Source: JAVRLB01 sp049965455
Lineage (GTDB): Archaea; Thermoplasmatota; Thermoplasmata; Thermoplasmatales; ARK-15
Reading direction: 5' to 3'
NCBI GenBank assembly: GCA_049965455.1
Contig: JBMFWH010000007.1
Location: 1 to 46,204, forward strand
DNA length: 46,204 bases
Shown one piece after another: positions 34,429-45,675 of this stretch. The notes beneath the pieces were generated by a model. The model had not been told where the DNA came from and searched no databases. It was given only the letters and a program-made list of their open reading frames with translations. The position numbers were made by a program, and so were the translations under genes. Each line of letters opens with the position of its first letter. Position 1 is the stretch's first letter.

Positions 34429-36117
34429 ATGGATTACTTTTTTTTAACTCTTGGCATTATCTTATTATTATCACTTGTTGGAGGGATATTGGCATATAAA
34501 CTAAAACAGTCTCCAATGATTGGATACCTGTCAATAGGGTTAATCGTAGGCGCGTTAGTATACATACCTATCATGACTGGCCCAGTAAAGGTGCTGATCT
34601 ATAACAGCTCTGTTATCCAGGATCTTTCACAGATAGGGCTGATCATGCTGCTTTTCTTTATAGGGTTAAACATCTCGCCAAGAAACTTTACGAGAATTGG
34701 AAAACTGGCGCTGGTCCTGGCAACCGTAGATCTTAGCGTTACCATTTTTACAGGATTTATAATCGGGAAAATATTCAGTTGGGATTTTGCAGATACTTTG
34801 TTTCTAGCATTTATAATTAGCCAGAGCAGCATTATAATCACTGCCAAATCGATAGAAGACCTTAAAAGGTTGACCACCACCGAGACAGAAACACTTCTAG
34901 CTACCCTAATTCTTGAAGATTTCATATCCATAATCCTCGTGTTTTTCGCAAATGGGTATATGGTAACAAAAACAACTACCCCCGCAGCATTGTCTATTGA
35001 AACTGTGGGAATAATTATATTGCTCCTGTTTTTTATATTTTTAATGTTTTTTGCAATGCCTTTCTTGAAAAATCAGATTATCAGGGCTAAAAATGATGAG
35101 TTTCTGATCATCTTTGCATTGAGCGCCCTCTTTTTAGTAAGCGCTCTTTTGAACGTATTCGGTGTCACGCCAGCCATAGGCGGGTTTTTTGTAGGCATGA
35201 TCTTTTCTGAAACAAGGCTTGCTAAAGACTTTGAGCTCAAGTTGGCGCCTATAAAATATGCATTTGCTTCCATATTTTTTGTTACGTTTGGATTTATGAT
35301 CAATCTGCCAGAATTGGTTTCACAATGGAATATCATAATTGTAGCTACAATATTTATTATTATCGACGAGGTAATTATATTGAGCATCTTTGCGTATTTG
35401 TTTGGGTTCAGCTCTAAGTCCTCAGTGTTGATAGGAAGCGGAGCATTGCCGCGAACTGAAGGATCTGTAATATTCGCAAATATTGCGGTTTCTATATTCA
35501 TAGCGTCGGGGGGGCTGATACTAACCAAGGCATATGTGCTGGTTGCCATAACCGGGGGAATTTGTATACTCACAAGCGTAGCTACGCCATTTTTTCTTAG
35601 AAACACTGAATACTTATCCAATGCTCTAACCAAGCTTGTGCCTAAGTATTTAAGATATTCAGGCTCTGTAATTTCCAGGACTTTAAAGCCTTTGTTTTTT
35701 CCAAAGTACATTCCATTGAGATCGCATACTTACTCTGCGTTAATTGTATATGTAGTATCTATTGCGTATATTGCATTTCTTCTATTTTATAATGGCATGT
35801 TGCACATTTACGTGTACATAGGTGTGCCTTTACTGCTCTATTTTATCTGGTGGGCTACTAAAAATGTGATCAGGCCTATCATCCACAACTCTCAATATTC
35901 GAATATTGGCATGAACAGAAAGAGTGGGATACACATACAGAGGATCGTAACACTTACGATAACCACCCTGATGGGCATGATCATTGTTATCTCAGCTTTA
36001 TGGAACATTAATTGGATCTATGCCATTGTTGTAATATTTTTTGTGGTACTTTATTTGCAGGTAGAATACTATTATTTCTATATTAAATCAAGCGTCAGTA
36101 GCATTACTTCCTCTTAG
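34429..36117 (+). CDS. CPA2-family cation/proton antiporter (KefB/KhtU-like)
   Basis: This 562-residue membrane protein has the roughly 12-13 helix core of monovalent cation:proton antiporters, including LIMLLFFIGLNISPRNF, IISQSSIIITAKSIEDL, EDFISIILVFF and FGVTPAIGGFFVGMIFSE. There is no TrkA-N domain; instead the C-terminus carries three extra helices (about 455-555). Regulation is probably by the KhtT-like protein upstream. It may serve potassium or pH homeostasis, which is an inference. Confidence 0.88.
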   Translation: MDYFFLTLGIILLLSLVGGILAYKLKQSPMIGYLSIGLIVGALVYIPIMTGPVKVLIYNSSVIQDLSQIGLIMLLFFIGLNISPRNFTRIGKLALVLATVDLSVTIFTGFIIGKIFSWDFADTLFLAFIISQSSIIITAKSIEDLKRLTTTETETLLATLILEDFISIILVFFANGYMVTKTTTPAALSIETVGIIILLLFFIFLMFFAMPFLKNQIIRAKNDEFLIIFALSALFLVSALLNVFGVTPAIGGFFVGMIFSETRLAKDFELKLAPIKYAFASIFFVTFGFMINLPELVSQWNIIIVATIFIIIDEVIILSIFAYLFGFSSKSSVLIGSGALPRTEGSVIFANIAVSIFIASGGLILTKAYVLVAITGGICILTSVATPFFLRNTEYLSNALTKLVPKYLRYSGSVISRTLKPLFFPKYIPLRSHTYSALIVYVVSIAYIAFLLFYNGMLHIYVYIGVPLLLYFIWWATKNVIRPIIHNSQYSNIGMNRKSGIHIQRIVTLTITTLMGMIIVISALWNINWIYAIVVIFFVVLYLQVEYYYFYIKSSVSSITSS

Positions 36118-36990
36118 TTTCCCGTAATTTATAATTTTCATTATTTTGTGGGGTTCTGGTTCTTGCTATTGAAAAAATCCCTGCAAAGATAAGAAGTATT
36201 ATGCTTACGAAAAGTGCGTAATGAATTCCTGTCATGAACTTTGACGAAACTTTCCCGTTAAGTTTGCCTAATCCCAGAAACACTTCAAAGGCAACATATC
36301 TGGGCACTGTTGCTGCCGCTACTGTTATCGTTATCACATAGCTCATGAGAGTACCCCATATTAGTAAGTGTCCTGAGCAGCCATGAAATGGATCCGTAGA
36401 TTCTTTTTGGCGCTCCAGAAATCACCGCGCTGTTATTGGAATGCCAGAACATAGCTCCGCCAAAGCCAGAGATCATGGCTCCTCAATAATAAGATAGATA
36501 GGGCTAGTAAGGTTAAGCAAAAAGTAAATAGACACTCCTACCGCCATGAAAAATATGCCCGTGGTTGCCACTAATCCAGCTCCGATCCTATCAGATAGTC
36601 TACCCATAAATGGAGCGAGCATACTTGCCAGAATGTATCCCGGTACCAAAAGAAGAGATGCGTACAGTGGTGTGAAAGCCCGGATCCCCTGCAGATACAT
36701 TATCAGTATGAATATCACTGACATGTACCCAACTGTCTGTAAAAAAGCAGCTGTCAGAGAAAAGGAGCGTATACGCTCTTTAAATGCGCTCAATTCTGTA
36801 AATACGAAGGGAATTAACAATAGCAACCCAATGGCAATAAGAATTACATTAAATGATGAAACCCCGTTTCCTGCTATGTCAATGACTCCATATGAAACAA
36901 ACCCCAGCAATACTATTAACATTGCGGTCCCGGCATAATCTATTTTTACGTTTCGCTCAGACCGTAGAAAGTTTTTTAAAATATATTAAT
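36104..36990 (-). pseudogene. Broken MFS drug-exporter-like gene (EmrB/QacA type), N-terminally truncated and frameshifted
   Basis: Three consecutive frames make up the second half of a 14-helix exporter: FLRSERNVKIDYAGTAMLIV... to LIIEEP (36966-36473), then MISGFGGAMFWHSNNSAVISGAPKR...RTLTNMG (36476-36340), then SYVITITVAAATVPRYVAFEVF (36343-36104). The motif order matches EmrB-like proteins, but helices 1-6 are missing and at least one frame break (near 36340) is uncorrectable by overlap. The first break is an ATGA overlap with GAGGAG upstream, so a split gene cannot be fully excluded there. The remnant stops at the promoter of the kinase gene. Confidence 0.75.
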
Positions 36991-37002
36991 ATTACATTCA
37001 TT

Positions 37003-37518
37003 GTGATAATAGCTATATCGGGAACTCCAGGAACTGGTAAAACCAGCGTTACAGAGCTTTTAAAAAATAAATATAAGGTCATTCATTTAAATACCATGGC
37101 AGAAGAGAAAGGGTGCCTGGAAGGATACGACAGAAAAAGAAAAGTCAGGATCGTGGATTATAAATGCCTGAATGAAAATTTAGATGATGATTCAGATATT
37201 ATAATTGAGTCCCATTACGCGCATCTTATGCATTTTGACATTCTCATAATTTTGAGAACTAGGCCGGATGTGCTCAGAAAAAGATTGATCGAAAAGGGAT
37301 TTTCAAAGCAAAAAATTGATGAGAATCTAGAGGCGGAGGCGTTGGGGGTAATAACCGAGGAGAGCATGGATCTTAGTGACCGAGCATTCGAGATAGATAC
37401 CTCTTCCACCACTGCAAAGGAGACTGCAGATCTCGTGCTAAAGATCATAGAGGACAGATCTGACGAATACAGGATTGGAAAAATAGACTGGAGCGAGGAG
37501 ATTTTGAAATGGTATTAG
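37003..37518 (+). CDS. AK6/Fap7-like adenylate kinase (ribosome maturation)
   Basis: This 171-residue P-loop protein has GTPGTGKT at 7-14 and the AK6/Fap7 signature blocks VIHLNTMAEEKGC, GYD, VDYKCLNENL, IIESHYAHLM, ILRTRPDVLRKRLIEKGF and ENLEAEALGVITEES. Fap7 and its archaeal relatives are adenylate kinase/ATPases that act in small-subunit rRNA maturation. The start is a GTG at 37003 placed about 26 bases after a TATA-like TTAAAATATATTAAT, fitting a leaderless transcript; a longer upstream extension in the same frame lacks family sequence. Its stop overlaps the next gene. Confidence 0.85.
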   Translation: MIIAISGTPGTGKTSVTELLKNKYKVIHLNTMAEEKGCLEGYDRKRKVRIVDYKCLNENLDDDSDIIIESHYAHLMHFDILIILRTRPDVLRKRLIEKGFSKQKIDENLEAEALGVITEESMDLSDRAFEIDTSSTTAKETADLVLKIIEDRSDEYRIGKIDWSEEILKWY

Positions 37519-38099
37519 ATTCATATAGAAAAAATGTGGACGGCGTAATGGAAAAAATCGCAAGACCGTTTTTGATATTTAAACCAAACACTCTGTCATG
37601 GGCAGCATTTGTATTTGCGGCATTGGGCGGCTTGTTTTTCTATTTTGGGCGCTTATTCCTGCTGCTATCTTTTTTGATGATACTCCTGAACACCATTTTT
37701 GACGCAGTAGACGGAAAAGTGGCAAGGATGAGAAACCTGGCCTCTAAGCGCGGAGACTTTCTGGACCATTTACTGGATCGCTACGCGGATACTGCCATCA
37801 TAGCAGGCATAATGTTTTCTGCCTACACTCAACCTGTATGGGGTCTTTTGGCCCTTACCGGCATATATTTTACCAGCTATGCGGGAACGCATGCTCTCGC
37901 AGTGACGCACCAGCGAGATTATGGAGGGTTATTGGGCAGGGCTGACAGGCTTGTGCTCCTGATTATCCTGCCTATCCTGCAGTTTTTCAATATTCACCTT
38001 TACTCCTATTCCATAACCACGATAATATTGATCATAATCGGGGTACTAGGAAACATTACTGCGGTACAAAGATCATACAGAACCTGGCGCAAGATCTAA
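37509..38099 (+). CDS. CDP-alcohol phosphatidyltransferase (archaetidyl-phospholipid synthesis)
   Basis: This 196-residue membrane enzyme shows the full active-site motif D-x2-DG-x2-AR-x8-G-x3-D-x3-D: Asp65, Asp68, Gly69, Arg73, Gly82, Asp86 and Asp90 (DAVDGKVARM, GDFLDHLLD). It transfers an alcohol phosphate onto CDP-archaeol to make polar lipid headgroups; archaetidylinositol phosphate or archaetidylglycerol phosphate synthase are both possible. Its start overlaps the kinase stop by ten bases and its 3' end overlaps priL by 27 bases on the other strand. Confidence 0.88.
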   Translation: MVLDSYRKNVDGVMEKIARPFLIFKPNTLSWAAFVFAALGGLFFYFGRLFLLLSFLMILLNTIFDAVDGKVARMRNLASKRGDFLDHLLDRYADTAIIAGIMFSAYTQPVWGLLALTGIYFTSYAGTHALAVTHQRDYGGLLGRADRLVLLIILPILQFFNIHLYSYSITTIILIIIGVLGNITAVQRSYRTWRKI

Positions 38100-39152
38100 G
38101 TTGTTCTTTTTCTTCTTGATCTTGTAATAGAGAACAGGATGTGTCAAAAAGTCCTGAAGGCATAATCTATCGTTCACCTCATATTTCACGCATAATCCAT
38201 AAGATTCCATGGTCTTGCATTTTGGCGTGGAATATTCTTTGCCCGATCTCTCGCCTATTATGTGCGAAACCTGGTATTCAGTCAGCTTTTCGTCAAAATC
38301 CGGCGCTTTTGTGAACAGCTGCATTATTTCATCCTTGCCCATTCCTATCTGGTTCAGAAACGTGACCAGTGTGAATCTTGCCAGATGCGGAATATTTATT
38401 CCGCTCTCAATCTTTGACAATATATCTTTTATGCATGGGGGCAGCGCGTTTATCTCAAATTCTCCCAGCTCCGCAATATTGTATTTGTTAATTATGCTGT
38501 CTCTTAACTCAAGTATCTCAGATAGCTCACTTTTAAAATACTCTTCAATATCTATCTTTTGCTCTGATAGTTTCTTGATCTCTTCTTTATAAGCTTTTAC
38601 AAAAAACTCTCTTATAAACAGCGAGATCTTTTTCTTATCTTCTTCCAGGTTGAATAGTACCATCCCATCCTTCAATTTCTGGGATACAAGCCTGTTTTTG
38701 TCGGTGAAATCAGAGGAGATCATAATATATTTCAAGAAACTTATCTTTAAAATCGATCCTGCAAACTCATATTTTATGTTCCAGTTTTCCAGGATGGTTT
38801 TTATGATGTCGTAATTTAAAGTTTTATTACCCAACTCCAGGTTTTTCAAGACTGCTTCTTCAACTCTGTCCCGCTTTAAATTTATGTATTTGCTTGTCAG
38901 TACAGGATCGTTTACGCTCGACAAAAATATTTTCGAAATTATATATGCGTAAAAAATGCTATCGCCGTCATAGCGCTTATATTCTAAACGGTACGCGTTA
39001 GGATTAAGCGCATATTTCAATTCCTGGAAAAACAATGCCCTGGCATCCCTGTATTCAGAGCCCTGTAATAATATAGATACCTCTAGATCCTTATAATTTT
39101 TAGCATACTCTCTTATGAACGGGAAATCTATTAAAACTTTATCAACACTCAC
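38073..39152 (-). CDS. priL: DNA primase large subunit
   Basis: PriL (359 residues) pairs with the catalytic PriS and carries a 4Fe-4S cluster in its C-terminal domain. The conserved ending is visible: LPPCIKDIL, NIPHLARFTLVTFLNQIGM, FTKAPDFDEKLTEYQVSHIIGERSGKEYSTPKCKTMESYGLC, then C-LQDFLTHPVLYY, giving four cluster cysteines. The start is a GTG at 39152. No priS gene is in the window. The 23S rRNA gene lies immediately upstream on the same strand, about 70 bases away. Confidence 0.92.
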   Translation of the reverse strand: MSVDKVLIDFPFIREYAKNYKDLEVSILLQGSEYRDARALFFQELKYALNPNAYRLEYKRYDGDSIFYAYIISKIFLSSVNDPVLTSKYINLKRDRVEEAVLKNLELGNKTLNYDIIKTILENWNIKYEFAGSILKISFLKYIMISSDFTDKNRLVSQKLKDGMVLFNLEEDKKKISLFIREFFVKAYKEEIKKLSEQKIDIEEYFKSELSEILELRDSIINKYNIAELGEFEINALPPCIKDILSKIESGINIPHLARFTLVTFLNQIGMGKDEIMQLFTKAPDFDEKLTEYQVSHIIGERSGKEYSTPKCKTMESYGLCVKYEVNDRLCLQDFLTHPVLYYKIKKKKNNLDLAPGSV

Positions 39153-39185
39153 AACACATAAAAGTCATTTCATATTAAAATACCT

Positions 39186-39204
39186 TTTTATTTTTAAAAA
39201 AAAA
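39186..39204 (-). terminator. T-run terminator downstream of 23S rRNA
   Basis: Just past the 3' processing stem, the transcript reads through a run of nine T residues followed by an A/T stretch (GTTTTTTTTTAAAAATAAAA). Oligo-T tracts are the usual archaeal termination signal. It separates the rRNA transcript from priL. Confidence 0.55.
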
Positions 39205-39209
39205 CAATT

Positions 39210-39221
39210 AAGATAGATCTT

Positions 39222-39231
<10 letters not shown>
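39210..39231 (-). other. 3' half of the bulge-helix-bulge processing stem of 23S rRNA
   Basis: In transcript order this reads ATCCA, TGCT, AAA, GATCTATCTT. ATCCA and TGCT pair with TGGAT and GGCA at the 5' side, AAA is the 3-nt bulge, and GATCTATCTT pairs perfectly with AAGATAGATC at 42194-42203. The result is the 3-nt bulge, 4-bp helix, 3-nt bulge recognised by the archaeal splicing endonuclease. Confidence 0.8.
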
Positions 39232-42181
<2,950 letters not shown>

Positions 42182-42187
<6 letters not shown>

Positions 42188-42203
42188 CTTGCCGATCTAT
42201 CTT
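42182..42203 (-). other. 5' half of the bulge-helix-bulge processing stem of 23S rRNA
   Basis: In transcript order this reads AAGATAGATC, GGCA, AGA, TGGAT. The 10-bp outer helix, the 4-bp GGCA/TGCT helix (one G-U pair), the 3-nt AGA bulge and the inner TGGAT/ATCCA helix match the bulge-helix-bulge consensus when paired with 39210-39231. An additional CAAT/ATTG pairing extends the outer stem. Confidence 0.8.
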
Positions 42204-42477
42204 ATGATTGGCTTCATCGAAATGAAATATTTCTAAGCCCTTCCCCGATGATATATTATATTCATCGAGTGCATTTTTTAAGGTAAAAAAACCATAAGCT
42301 TTACCTATATTTAAGATTAACGCTTTCTTTTTTATACTCTCTTTTTAGTTTACTATTATTTTTCCCCACATATATTATAATAACTTTTCAAATTTTCTGT
42401 GAAAAACGTTTATTAAACCCTCTATAACCGGTTCCACATCGTCTCTGGCTACTCAAAAAAATCTTCTGATTCTCTCT
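42204..42477 (-). promoter_or_regulatory. Leader and promoter region of the 23S rRNA gene
   Basis: This AT-rich stretch between the GINS stop and 23S contains several leftward TATA-like boxes in transcript order: TTATAATATATG (about 42366-42380), GAGTATAAAAAAG (about 42327-42340) and CTTAAATATAGG (about 42303-42314). A 6-bp hairpin, CGATGA with TCATCG, lies at about 42244-42265. Which box is used cannot be told from sequence; tandem promoters are common for archaeal rRNA. No gene is seen here. Confidence 0.45.
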
Positions 42478-43083
42478 TTACCTGTTAATAGTCAACTCTT
42501 CTGCTATTTTTGAGCTTATCAATAATTTACCGATGCCTTTTGATATATGTAGTATATCACCCTTCTGAAGGGAATAGTCTCGCTCCTCATCTGAAATAAC
42601 ACGGCTACTAAGTATCATTAATAATACAGATCCCGTTTCCTTCTTTTCATCTACTTTTTTTATCTCTACCGTCTCTTTTACCGGGGGTAAATCTATTTTC
42701 TTCGCTGTTTCATACGTTTCATAAAATTTATTTGTCTCTAAAAAATTCTGAAGCCCTTCATAAAATAGTTGCTCTTCTCCTGTCAAATTAATAATCTGCG
42801 CTCCTTTTGATATAAATTGGTTATTTAAGATCTGTAATGTTATTTTTTCTAGCCTTAATTTTACAAGCTCTTTGTAAATATTTTCAATATTAGATAGCCG
42901 CTTTAACAAACTACCATATTTCTCGTTTTCCTGCTTTAAAAAAGTGTCTTGAATTTCGTTTCTGAGTAATATTATTTCTTTCTTTACATTCTCGTAAAAA
43001 TTTTCCGGTATTTTAATTAATTTCTTAGAATTTTTTTCTTCTATCTTCAAATCGTATAGTCTATCTATAATATCATTTTCCAT
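42478..43083 (-). CDS. GINS complex subunit (archaeal GINS51-like)
   Basis: This 201-residue protein fits an archaeal GINS subunit, part of the CMG replicative helicase with MCM and the GAN/RecJ protein. The N-terminal helical A domain includes LIKIPENFYENVKKEIILLRNEI, then RLSNIENIYKELVKLRLEKI and an EEQLFYEGLQNFL segment. After a charged linker, the small C-terminal B domain appears: VLLMILSSRVISDEERDYSLQKGDILHISKGIGKLLISSKIAEEL. A-then-B order marks the GINS51 type; Thermoplasmata are thought to use this as a homotetramer. The assignment is by pattern, not alignment. Confidence 0.75.
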   Translation of the reverse strand: MENDIIDRLYDLKIEEKNSKKLIKIPENFYENVKKEIILLRNEIQDTFLKQENEKYGSLLKRLSNIENIYKELVKLRLEKITLQILNNQFISKGAQIINLTGEEQLFYEGLQNFLETNKFYETYETAKKIDLPPVKETVEIKKVDEKKETGSVLLMILSSRVISDEERDYSLQKGDILHISKGIGKLLISSKIAEELTINR

Positions 43084-43345
43084 TATTTCTTGATATGTTT
43101 TTTAACTATTTTAATTTTTTAGAACTTCATTTTGCCAAATTTTCATTGCTCCGGGAACCAGTCTTGCCAGATCTATGCGTCTGACCTCTTCTATCATTAT
43201 CTATCCGATCGTTCGTGTTTTTGCATCCCAGTAAAATCAGCCATGTTTATTTGACTGTACTCAAATATTGTACATTAACTCTATTACCAGTCCAATGGCA
43301 TTCAATTCCTCAAGATCTGATTTTTATGAGCTACATTTTGCTTTT
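43084..43345 (-). pseudogene. Probable decayed small gene upstream of the GINS gene, including a 28-codon open frame
   Basis: On the minus strand this part of the 411-bp gap between GINS and ssb reads as plausible protein in successive short frames: SDLEELNAIGLVIELMYNI, then MADFTGMQKHERSDR, then an open frame at 43197-43111 starting MIEEVRRIDLARLVPGAMK and ending EVLKN. The last two are joined by a TAATG overlap. Composition is less AT-rich than true spacers. Either these are relics of one frameshifted gene, or the 28-residue frame is a real small protein. I do not recognise the family. Confidence 0.3.
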
Positions 43346-43407
43346 TAATACAGGTTCCAGCGCAAATATTTATATTGACAATGTTCTGTACAACTAAAAT
43401 TTTGGAT

Positions 43408-43494
43408 AGAAACTTTTATATACTACCACGAATTACAACCATTTGCCTATTTTTATTAGAGAAATAGGGAAAAACGAAAAAGGATGTAATAAAT
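43408..43494 (+). promoter_or_regulatory. Promoter and structured leader of ssb
   Basis: A strong TATA box, AACTTTTATATACT, lies at about 43409-43422, which would start transcription near 43445. The leader then holds a perfect 7-bp hairpin, CCTATTT with AAATAGG (43446-43452 and 43462-43468, 9-nt loop), before an AAAGGATG ribosome-binding region and the ATG. A leader of about 50 bases is long for this genome, where many genes look leaderless; a regulatory role is inferred. Confidence 0.5.
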
Positions 43495-43959
43495 ATGGAA
43501 GGAACAACGAAAATAAAAGATCTAACACCTGATTCTAAAAGAGTTAATGTGTTAGCAAAAGTAGTAAGCATCGGCGAAACGAAAGACATACAGACCAGAT
43601 TTGGCGAGACAAAAAAATTGACAGAAGCCGTATTGGGCGATGATACAGGATTGGTCACCATGACATTATGGGGGGATCAGATCGGCATTATTGCACCATC
43701 AGACACTGTAGTAATAGACAATGGATACACTTCATTGGTAAGAGGGCATCTCAGGCTAAATATTGGAAAATATGGAAACATAAAGAAAGCGGAAGAGACT
43801 GTAGAGAATATAAATAATGAGAATGATATGAGCGCTCAAGAGCATGAGCAGACATTTAGACATAACAATAAAAGATTTCAAGGTAATTATAACTCAGGCA
43901 GCTCAGGAAACAATAATAGCAGAGGAAAAAGAGAGTTTAGGCCAAGAAGACAATTTTAA
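43495..43959 (+). CDS. ssb: Single-stranded DNA-binding protein (RPA-like OB fold)
   Basis: This 154-residue protein has one OB-fold at about 8-100 (KRVNVLAKVVSIGETKDIQTRFGETKKLTEAVLGDDTGLVTMTLWGDQ...), as in the simple SSB of Thermoplasma and Sulfolobus. A disordered, Asn/Gly/Arg-rich tail (about 115-154, ending REFRPRRQF) follows in place of an acidic tail. It coats single-stranded DNA in replication and repair. A T-run after the stop (about 43972-43990) is a likely terminator. Confidence 0.85.
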   Translation: MEGTTKIKDLTPDSKRVNVLAKVVSIGETKDIQTRFGETKKLTEAVLGDDTGLVTMTLWGDQIGIIAPSDTVVIDNGYTSLVRGHLRLNIGKYGNIKKAEETVENINNENDMSAQEHEQTFRHNNKRFQGNYNSGSSGNNNSRGKREFRPRRQF

Positions 43960-44020
43960 GTAATCCTCTTTTTTTATTTTTTTAGAAAGTTTTTTTTATT
44001 TAATACCATTATAGTTATTT

Positions 44021-44884
44021 ATGAAAATAGTAGCTGGTTCTGCATCTAGGAACATTGCTAAAAACCTTGCTGAAAAACTTAAAACTGAGATTGCGCACAC
44101 TGAAATAAAAAGGTTCCCGGATGGAGAAGTATATATCCGATTGTTTGAAAATCTGGACAACGAAGATGTTATTTTAGTACAGAATACTTACCCTGATTCA
44201 AATATTATAGAGCTTTTACTATTACAAGATGCAATTAAACAGTACAAGATAAAAAAATTGATAACTGTGATTCCATATTTTGGATATGGAAGACAGGATA
44301 AACGATTTAATGAAGGAGAACCAGTAAGTGCCAGATTAATGGCAAAAATATTACAGATGAACAGTGATGAAATAATCATCGTAAATTTACATGCTAGCGA
44401 TACTCTAAAATGGTTTGATATCCCGGCATATGAGGTCAGAGCTGAATATGCTCTGGCAAAGTATCTAGAGCGATTTAAGCCAGATATAATAATATCGCCT
44501 GATAAAGGATCCATAGAACGTGCTAAGTATGTAGCTGATCTTCTGAATGTGAAATATGATCATTTTGAGAAGAAGAGAATAAGCGGAGATAAGGTTGTTA
44601 TCGAGAAAAAAGACCTTGACGTTCAAGGTAAAGTAGTTGCAATTGTGGATGATATGATCTCTACTGGAAGCACGATAATTGCAGCTGCGCAGATTTTAAG
44701 AGAGCAAAAAGCAGAAAAGGTTGTGGTGGGATGCATACATGGCGTATTTGTCAATAATTCGCTTCAGAAATTAGAAATGTATGTAGATGCTATAATATCT
44801 ACTGATACTATTGAAAATGAAAAATCAGTAGTGACTGTAGCAGATCTTATTTATGATCAAATAATGAAAAATAATTTAAACTAA
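44021..44884 (+). CDS. prs: Ribose-phosphate pyrophosphokinase (PRPP synthetase)
   Basis: Prs (287 residues) makes PRPP from ribose 5-phosphate and ATP for purine, pyrimidine, His and Trp synthesis. Landmarks are RFPDGEVYIRL, PYFGYGRQDKRFNEGEPVSARLMAKIL with the catalytic loop, NLHASDTLKWFDIP, SPDKGSIERAKYVADLL and the PRPP-binding VVAIVDDMISTGSTI. It is slightly shorter than bacterial enzymes, as usual in archaea. The ATG is close behind a TATA-like TTTATTTAATACC. Confidence 0.95.
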   Translation: MKIVAGSASRNIAKNLAEKLKTEIAHTEIKRFPDGEVYIRLFENLDNEDVILVQNTYPDSNIIELLLLQDAIKQYKIKKLITVIPYFGYGRQDKRFNEGEPVSARLMAKILQMNSDEIIIVNLHASDTLKWFDIPAYEVRAEYALAKYLERFKPDIIISPDKGSIERAKYVADLLNVKYDHFEKKRISGDKVVIEKKDLDVQGKVVAIVDDMISTGSTIIAAAQILREQKAEKVVVGCIHGVFVNNSLQKLEMYVDAIISTDTIENEKSVVTVADLIYDQIMKNNLN

Positions 44885-44906
44885 TAGATATTTAAGGTAA
44901 AAGAAT

Positions 44907-45674
44907 GTGGAAAAAATGAAACTGAAAATATGTCCAACTCATGGCCCTTTCAGAGGGGAAACTTGCCCGATCTGCGGGCAGGAAGGTAAATTCCTGTTAA
45001 ATGATTGGGAAACTGACGCGGTAAGCAGAATGCTAACTGGTATTTTAAGGCATTTTCCGGATAAGTTTAATTTAAAACTTGATGAGCATGGATGGGCTAA
45101 CATAAATGATGTTGTGGAGGCAATTAAAAAAAGACATCCTCGATTTATGTGGCTAAAACCTATGCATGTTGAAAATTTTATACTGACCGATCCAAAAGGC
45201 AGGTTCCAGCTCGATGTAAATGAAAATAGAGTTAGAGCTGTTTATGGCCATTCTATAGATGTAGATCTCACCGATTTGCCAACTGACAAAATTCCTGAAA
45301 AACTATATTTTCCTACCACGGCTGATGAAGAAGAGTTCATCTTAGAGATCGGATTAAAACCTGGCGAGAGAAGATGGGTGCATTTGAGCAAGACTTATGA
45401 AGAGGCGTATATAGCAGGAAAACATAGGACTGATTATCCAGTAGTGCTAGAGATAAATGCCAAAGACGCTCAAGAAAACAGTATAGTTTTTTACAGGGCT
45501 GCAAAAACGATATATATAACAAAAGAGATTCCTGTCCAGTTCATAAAGCATGCTAGAAAAAGGAAAATTGAAGTGCCTGAAGAAGAACTAAAAATAATAC
45601 AGCAAGAAAAAATAAGAAAAGAAAAAAAAGAGAAAGAAAAGCTTCTTAATAAAGACAGGTATAAAGAAGAATAA
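44907..45674 (+). CDS. kptA: RNA 2'-phosphotransferase with N-terminal zinc knuckle
   Basis: KptA/Tpt1 transfers a 2'-phosphate from RNA to NAD+, making ADP-ribose 1'',2''-cyclic phosphate. The 255-residue protein has an N-terminal CxxH...CxxC knuckle (Cys9, His12, Cys20, Cys23), then the catalytic domain with ILRHFPDKFNLKLDEHGWANINDV, GRFQLDVNENRVRAVYGHSIDVDL, YFPTT and KTYEEAYIAGKHR. A charged C-terminal tail follows. The start may be GTG at 44907 or ATG at 44916. A tRNA gene begins one base after its stop. Confidence 0.9.
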   Translation: MEKMKLKICPTHGPFRGETCPICGQEGKFLLNDWETDAVSRMLTGILRHFPDKFNLKLDEHGWANINDVVEAIKKRHPRFMWLKPMHVENFILTDPKGRFQLDVNENRVRAVYGHSIDVDLTDLPTDKIPEKLYFPTTADEEEFILEIGLKPGERRWVHLSKTYEEAYIAGKHRTDYPVVLEINAKDAQENSIVFYRAAKTIYITKEIPVQFIKHARKRKIEVPEEELKIIQQEKIRKEKKEKEKLLNKDRYKEE

Positions 45675-45675
45675 A

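Noticed and set aside
36473..36922. The 149-codon frame as a complete small transporter
   Set aside because: It begins in mid-family sequence (homology continues upstream of its first ATG) and ends where the next frame continues the same family, so it is part of a broken gene.
38350..38375. GTGACCAGTGTGAATC resembling the MITE terminus
   Set aside because: It lies within conserved priL coding sequence and matches only a few bases.
43215..43397. Plus-strand 60-codon open frame upstream of ssb
   Set aside because: No ribosome-binding site, implausible composition, and it runs through the minus-strand coding-like relics and the ssb promoter area.
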